Shown here piece by piece: positions 60,515 through 64,000 of a stretch of 64,000 nt of DNA. The DNA lies in contig CM007320.1 in NCBI GenBank assembly GCA_000333855.2, positions 102,620-166,619 on the forward strand. Direction: 5' to 3'. The stretch comes from Endotrypanum monterogeii (lineage: Eukaryota; Euglenozoa; Kinetoplastea; Trypanosomatida; Trypanosomatidae). Positions within the stretch are counted from its first letter, which is position 1. Each line of letters opens with the position of its first letter. The notes below the pieces were generated by a model. It worked only from the letters and a program-made list of their open reading frames with translations, was not told where the DNA came from and made no database searches. The translations under genes were made by a program, and so were the position numbers.

Positions 60515-63500
60515 TGCGTTCACCTGGACCACTTTCCGTGCTGTGTTCTCCTCGGAGTTCCCTTTGGCTGATTCGAGAATACCCGATGTCTTATTCGTCG
60601 TCTTTTCTCGTGTATTGATCGGATCCGCGTACTACTGTATCCTCCTTCCCTTCCTCACCCGTGCGTCCAGAGTCGGTAGCGGACGCCGAACCTCTTCACA
60701 GTTAAACTCTCTCGTGACTCGTTCCCTTGTGCTCTGGGGGGTAATAATAATATTAGGAAAAAGAAAACGCGTTTTCGTCCAATAGGAAGGCGTGGTGGTA
60801 GGCCGAAAAGAGATGTACTCGACCCTGCAGATGTGCGTATTCGTATGTGTTGGCGAGTATATATCTCTGACGGTAATGGACGGATAGGCATGCAGCGTGC
60901 CGTTCTTCAGCGCTCCCTCAAAGAAAGAAAAAAAAAAGGACGTACTATTTATCACAGAAATCAGCGGCGCTCTTCTTGGCTCCTCGAGTCTTCGCTGAGC
61001 CGTACGTAAAGACTGACTTCACAAGAGAAAGGTGGAATAATCCAAAGAAAGAACCCTCGAGCAAGCTCTAATTTTTGAGGATCGCGGAGCAACATGAACA
61101 CGGAACACCAACACAGGGAACGTGGAGGTAATCATGTAGTTCACCGGTGTTTTTGCGTATGCGCAGCTACACACATTGGAACCACTCCCCGAGGCGGCAT
61201 CCTCCAGCTGTCGGTGAGGCTGAGGATTCAAATTTGGGCACACGTTCGTGCTGTAGACCGCGTGTGACATCACCGCATATATGGGTGACTCAGTCGACAT
61301 GTAACGGTCCTTATGATCAGCGTTGTGTGGAGGCGCAATTCATTCACAAGTCTCACAGGGACATCGCTTTTTGGCCCGAGTCGTGAACAGAAAAGTATCC
61401 TGAGCAGCCAGTAGCACATCCAAAACAGTACGCAGGCGAAAACAGTAAAGCTAGGCTTTTCACCTCCTCCCTCTTCTTTTGCCTTCCTTGCCTTGCTTTG
61501 AAAAAAAAAATATTTCGCTACTGTTGTCAATACCAGCACGTTCGGGCTCTTATTCAGGATGTTTTTATCGCACCACCCACCCACCCACTCACTCACAATT
61601 TGTTTCGCTCTTGGCATCATCTTTTTCCTCCTCCCGGTTATTAGCGGGAGTCCTTGAGGTGCTCGCTCAATCCATCTACTGCGTGCATTTGGCCTCTCCT
61701 ATTTTTTTTTTCTTTTTTAATTCTCATAGTCCCTCAAGTATATATATAAATATATATATATATATTTCTTCCGACGAGGGGCTTCTCTTGTATTCTATCT
61801 CAAACCGAAGTCGAATATAAGTCGCCGTGAAGGTGAAGAGCGGGGGAGGGTTGTGTAGATGCGAAAAAGGAAAAAAATAGAGACGGGCTACTGCGACAGA
61901 CATTGTTGGCTTATGCCCTCTTCAAATATTTGAGAAAAAAGAAATGAGGACGGGGGCGAGGGACGGTCAAGAAAGGGCTGATCAATTCACTAGAGAAAAA
62001 AAGCGCGTACCGAATCCTCAACCGTCTCTTGCTGGCTCCCTTTGTACTGCGCTGGATTGGATACTGCCACGATCAACAGGATTCTCCCTACCTCTGCTTT
62101 TTTCTTTTTGCAGCTTTTCTTTTTTTTTTTGAATTCTGAGATCCAAATCTGCACTTCATCACGGTTCGCTCTTTTCGCTAAGAAAAACAAAAAACATAGA
62201 ACATATTTCCTTGTTTTCATTTTTTGGATCCTTCTCGAGCACAAACTTCACTTCGCTGTGCTTTGCTTCGTTGCGGTGTGACCTGTTTTGATTCATCGGG
62301 TTTCGCATTTTATTCCGTTCTGTTTCCCTTTATTCTTCTAACGCTTCTCGCATGGTGTGTGGGTTCGTGGTATCCTGAAAAAAAAAACAAAATCTTAATA
62401 CCCTCGTCTCTTGTTCTTTTCAATTTTATTTTTTCACTTGGTCAGAAAAGGAGAGAGACTGGTCTCAACACCGCGCCGACGTGGAGTGTTGTCCGCTGTT
62501 TTCATTCCTTGAGTGTTGGCTGCTTTTCTCTCTCCCTTCTATTGTCTTTGCGCTGCTCTTGTTGTGGAAGGTTGAGCAGTACTTCAAGCTCTGGGGGAAA
62601 AAAAAAGATAGCTGATTTGTCCCCCCCTTCTTCCACGGAGTTCTACGAAAAGTATCCTTTAGCAAGAAGCTGAGTGCAGCTTAGGGATACTGATGCATTT
62701 TTTTTTCTAAATCTTTAGCTGTAAGGAGGGAGGTGCCGTGTTTTGCCTGCTCTCCTTCATTTTTCGGTGCTTGACGCTTCGCTTCGTAGTTGGTGAGGCC
62801 AACAGACTTTCGTAGGATCACCTCTCTTGGCTCTTCTTTGTCCCAGACTTGCATATCCTGCTTCCTACGTTAAAAAAAAAACCCTATACTTCTTACTGTT
62901 CAAATAAATCATAATCACTCGAGAGGCCGGAAAAACCGCCGCCATCGATTCCTTTATTGGTTCCTGTGTTTTCTTCCACTTTCTTCGCTTCCCCTTTCTT
63001 CTGCTCGGCAAACCAGAGATTGTGATACGAGCTAATGTGTGTGTGTGTGTGTATCCAAGTATCTCGATTTTTTCTCCCTTCTCTGCAGATTTCTGCGGAT
63101 TAGTTCTTCTTTTACTGTATCCTAGAGTGGATACGCTTGCGCGATCTTCTATTGTGAAATACTTCTTCTTTGTGAGGCAATGCCTCCTCTTTTTCTTTAT
63201 CGCACCCACGGGTTTCTGTCCTGGGGTTACTCCTTCGGCTTTAATTATGTTTCGTCCCCATTCACCGCCAATTTGCCTTGAGTTGTGCTGGAGACATCTG
63301 AAGAAGGGAAAACAAGAGATTGGGGACGAAGGTGGGCTGTATCGGACACGTATGCATAATACCTTCCTTCCCCTCCCGGAAGGCACTGCTCATGGTTGCC
63401 TGGAAGCATTGGGCTGTGTTGCGCCGATTAATTTTCTTGTGCGTGTACACGTACCCGAGTGTTCACATGGCGCCTACTCCGTACTCTCGGTGAGCATACA

Positions 63501-64000
63501 TTCCACCTCCACGTGCGTGTTCTCTCGACGCTTCTCGGTTACGTCGAAGGCGATGGCGTTGTACCAAGCGATGCGAAGGAGGCATGAGTAGGCGCTTGCC
63601 AGTGCTGGGGAACTGTCACAAGTTGACATTATAGGGCTACAACAAACTAATGCTGGACTACAGGCCAGAGCTAGATTCTTCTTCATACTGGAGTACGAGT
63701 CTCCTTCCCCTCATTATGTTCGAGAATGACGCGCCTGGCATTGCGCCGAGAGAGTGTTTCTGCTGCGCACCGCCGGTGTCCGAACCTGTCACCTGCCGAA
63801 AGGCTGATTTATGTATTTTTCGCATTTCATATAAACGGGTGCTCGCATGAATGTGCTTCTCTTCAGGCTTTGAGTCATACCGCTCACTCCTGTTTAGCGG
63901 CAATCTTTCAGTAAAAATAAATTCGTTCTGGTGTTCTCACCAAAGGCGCTTGCATAATACCGTCAAGAGCGGGCGTAATGGGTGCCTGGACTGTCATTGA
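60515..64000. other. Gene-free right end (3.5 kb)
   Basis: No gene is supported. T/A runs near 61500, 61700-61715, 62119-62130 and 62873-62881; (AT)n at 61737-61765. Pyrimidine content on the plus strand is high between 61470 and 63200, as in splice-tract DNA, so a plus-strand gene may begin beyond the window. A plus frame from 63247 interrupted by one TAG and one TGA is discussed in the findings. No tRNA seen. Confidence 0.5.

Noticed and set aside
63589..63591. In-frame TAG read as a reassigned codon (Blastocrithidia-like code)
   Set aside because: Confident genes in this window end in TAG (CRK3, EF-G1), TGA (TFIIA-like) and TAA without in-frame stops.
1..64000. tRNA, rRNA, CRISPR, integrase or viral genes
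   Set aside because: I looked for B-box-like GGTTCGANNCC on both strands, spaced direct repeats and polymerase or capsid motifs and found none convincing; a covariance-model scan would be decisive for tRNA and snoRNA.

Overview
The window looks like a piece of a kinetoplastid (trypanosomatid) nuclear chromosome. Genes are intron-free and lie in two long head-to-tail arrays that point away from each other. Most starts have a pyrimidine-rich tract and an AG a few bases upstream, as expected for spliced-leader trans-splicing. Intergenic DNA is full of (AT)n, (GT)n/(CA)n and homopolymer runs. The products include trypanosomatid-type proteins, most clearly a CRK3 cyclin-dependent kinase of the Leishmania/Trypanosoma type. 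TAA, TAG and TGA are all used as stops, so the stop-reassigned Blastocrithidia code is excluded. I cannot name the genus from sequence alone; intergenic spaces of up to 4.4 kb are longer than I would expect for Leishmania.

Left array (minus strand, about 50.7 kb down to 1.2 kb, 17 complete genes plus one partial copy). Reading in the direction of transcription: spliceosomal SmD3, a PP2C phosphatase, a GAF/coiled-coil protein, a double-length mitochondrial carrier with degenerate EF-hands, a TPR-DnaJ co-chaperone, a ZC2HC zinc-finger protein, cytochrome c oxidase subunit V, a DUS2-type tRNA dihydrouridine synthase, the SM protein VPS45, a Ser-rich protein in an under-assembled tandem duplication, a mitochondrial helical-repeat protein, a TFIIA-gamma-like basal transcription factor, an amino acid transporter, and four proteins I do not recognise (one with a C-terminal PDZ domain).

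Right array (plus strand, 51.8 kb onwards, 5 genes): a single-TM protein, ubiquilin/DSK2, CRK3, a coiled-coil protein, and mitochondrial elongation factor G1. The last 3.5 kb has no gene I can support.

Between the arrays (50744-51764) is a divergent strand-switch region with two uninterrupted G tracts. By analogy with other trypanosomatids this is the likely RNA polymerase II start zone for both arrays. The genes share no pathway; in these organisms adjacency reflects polycistronic transcription, with regulation mainly after transcription.

Most worth follow-up: (1) a 10-N gap that almost certainly hides about 1.7 kb of a second tandem copy of the Ser-rich gene; (2) the six-repeat carrier with an EF-hand-like N-terminus; (3) the divergent TFIIA-gamma with a long internal insertion; (4) the G-tract strand-switch region. 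I found no tRNA, rRNA, CRISPR array, intact retroposon or virus-like element.
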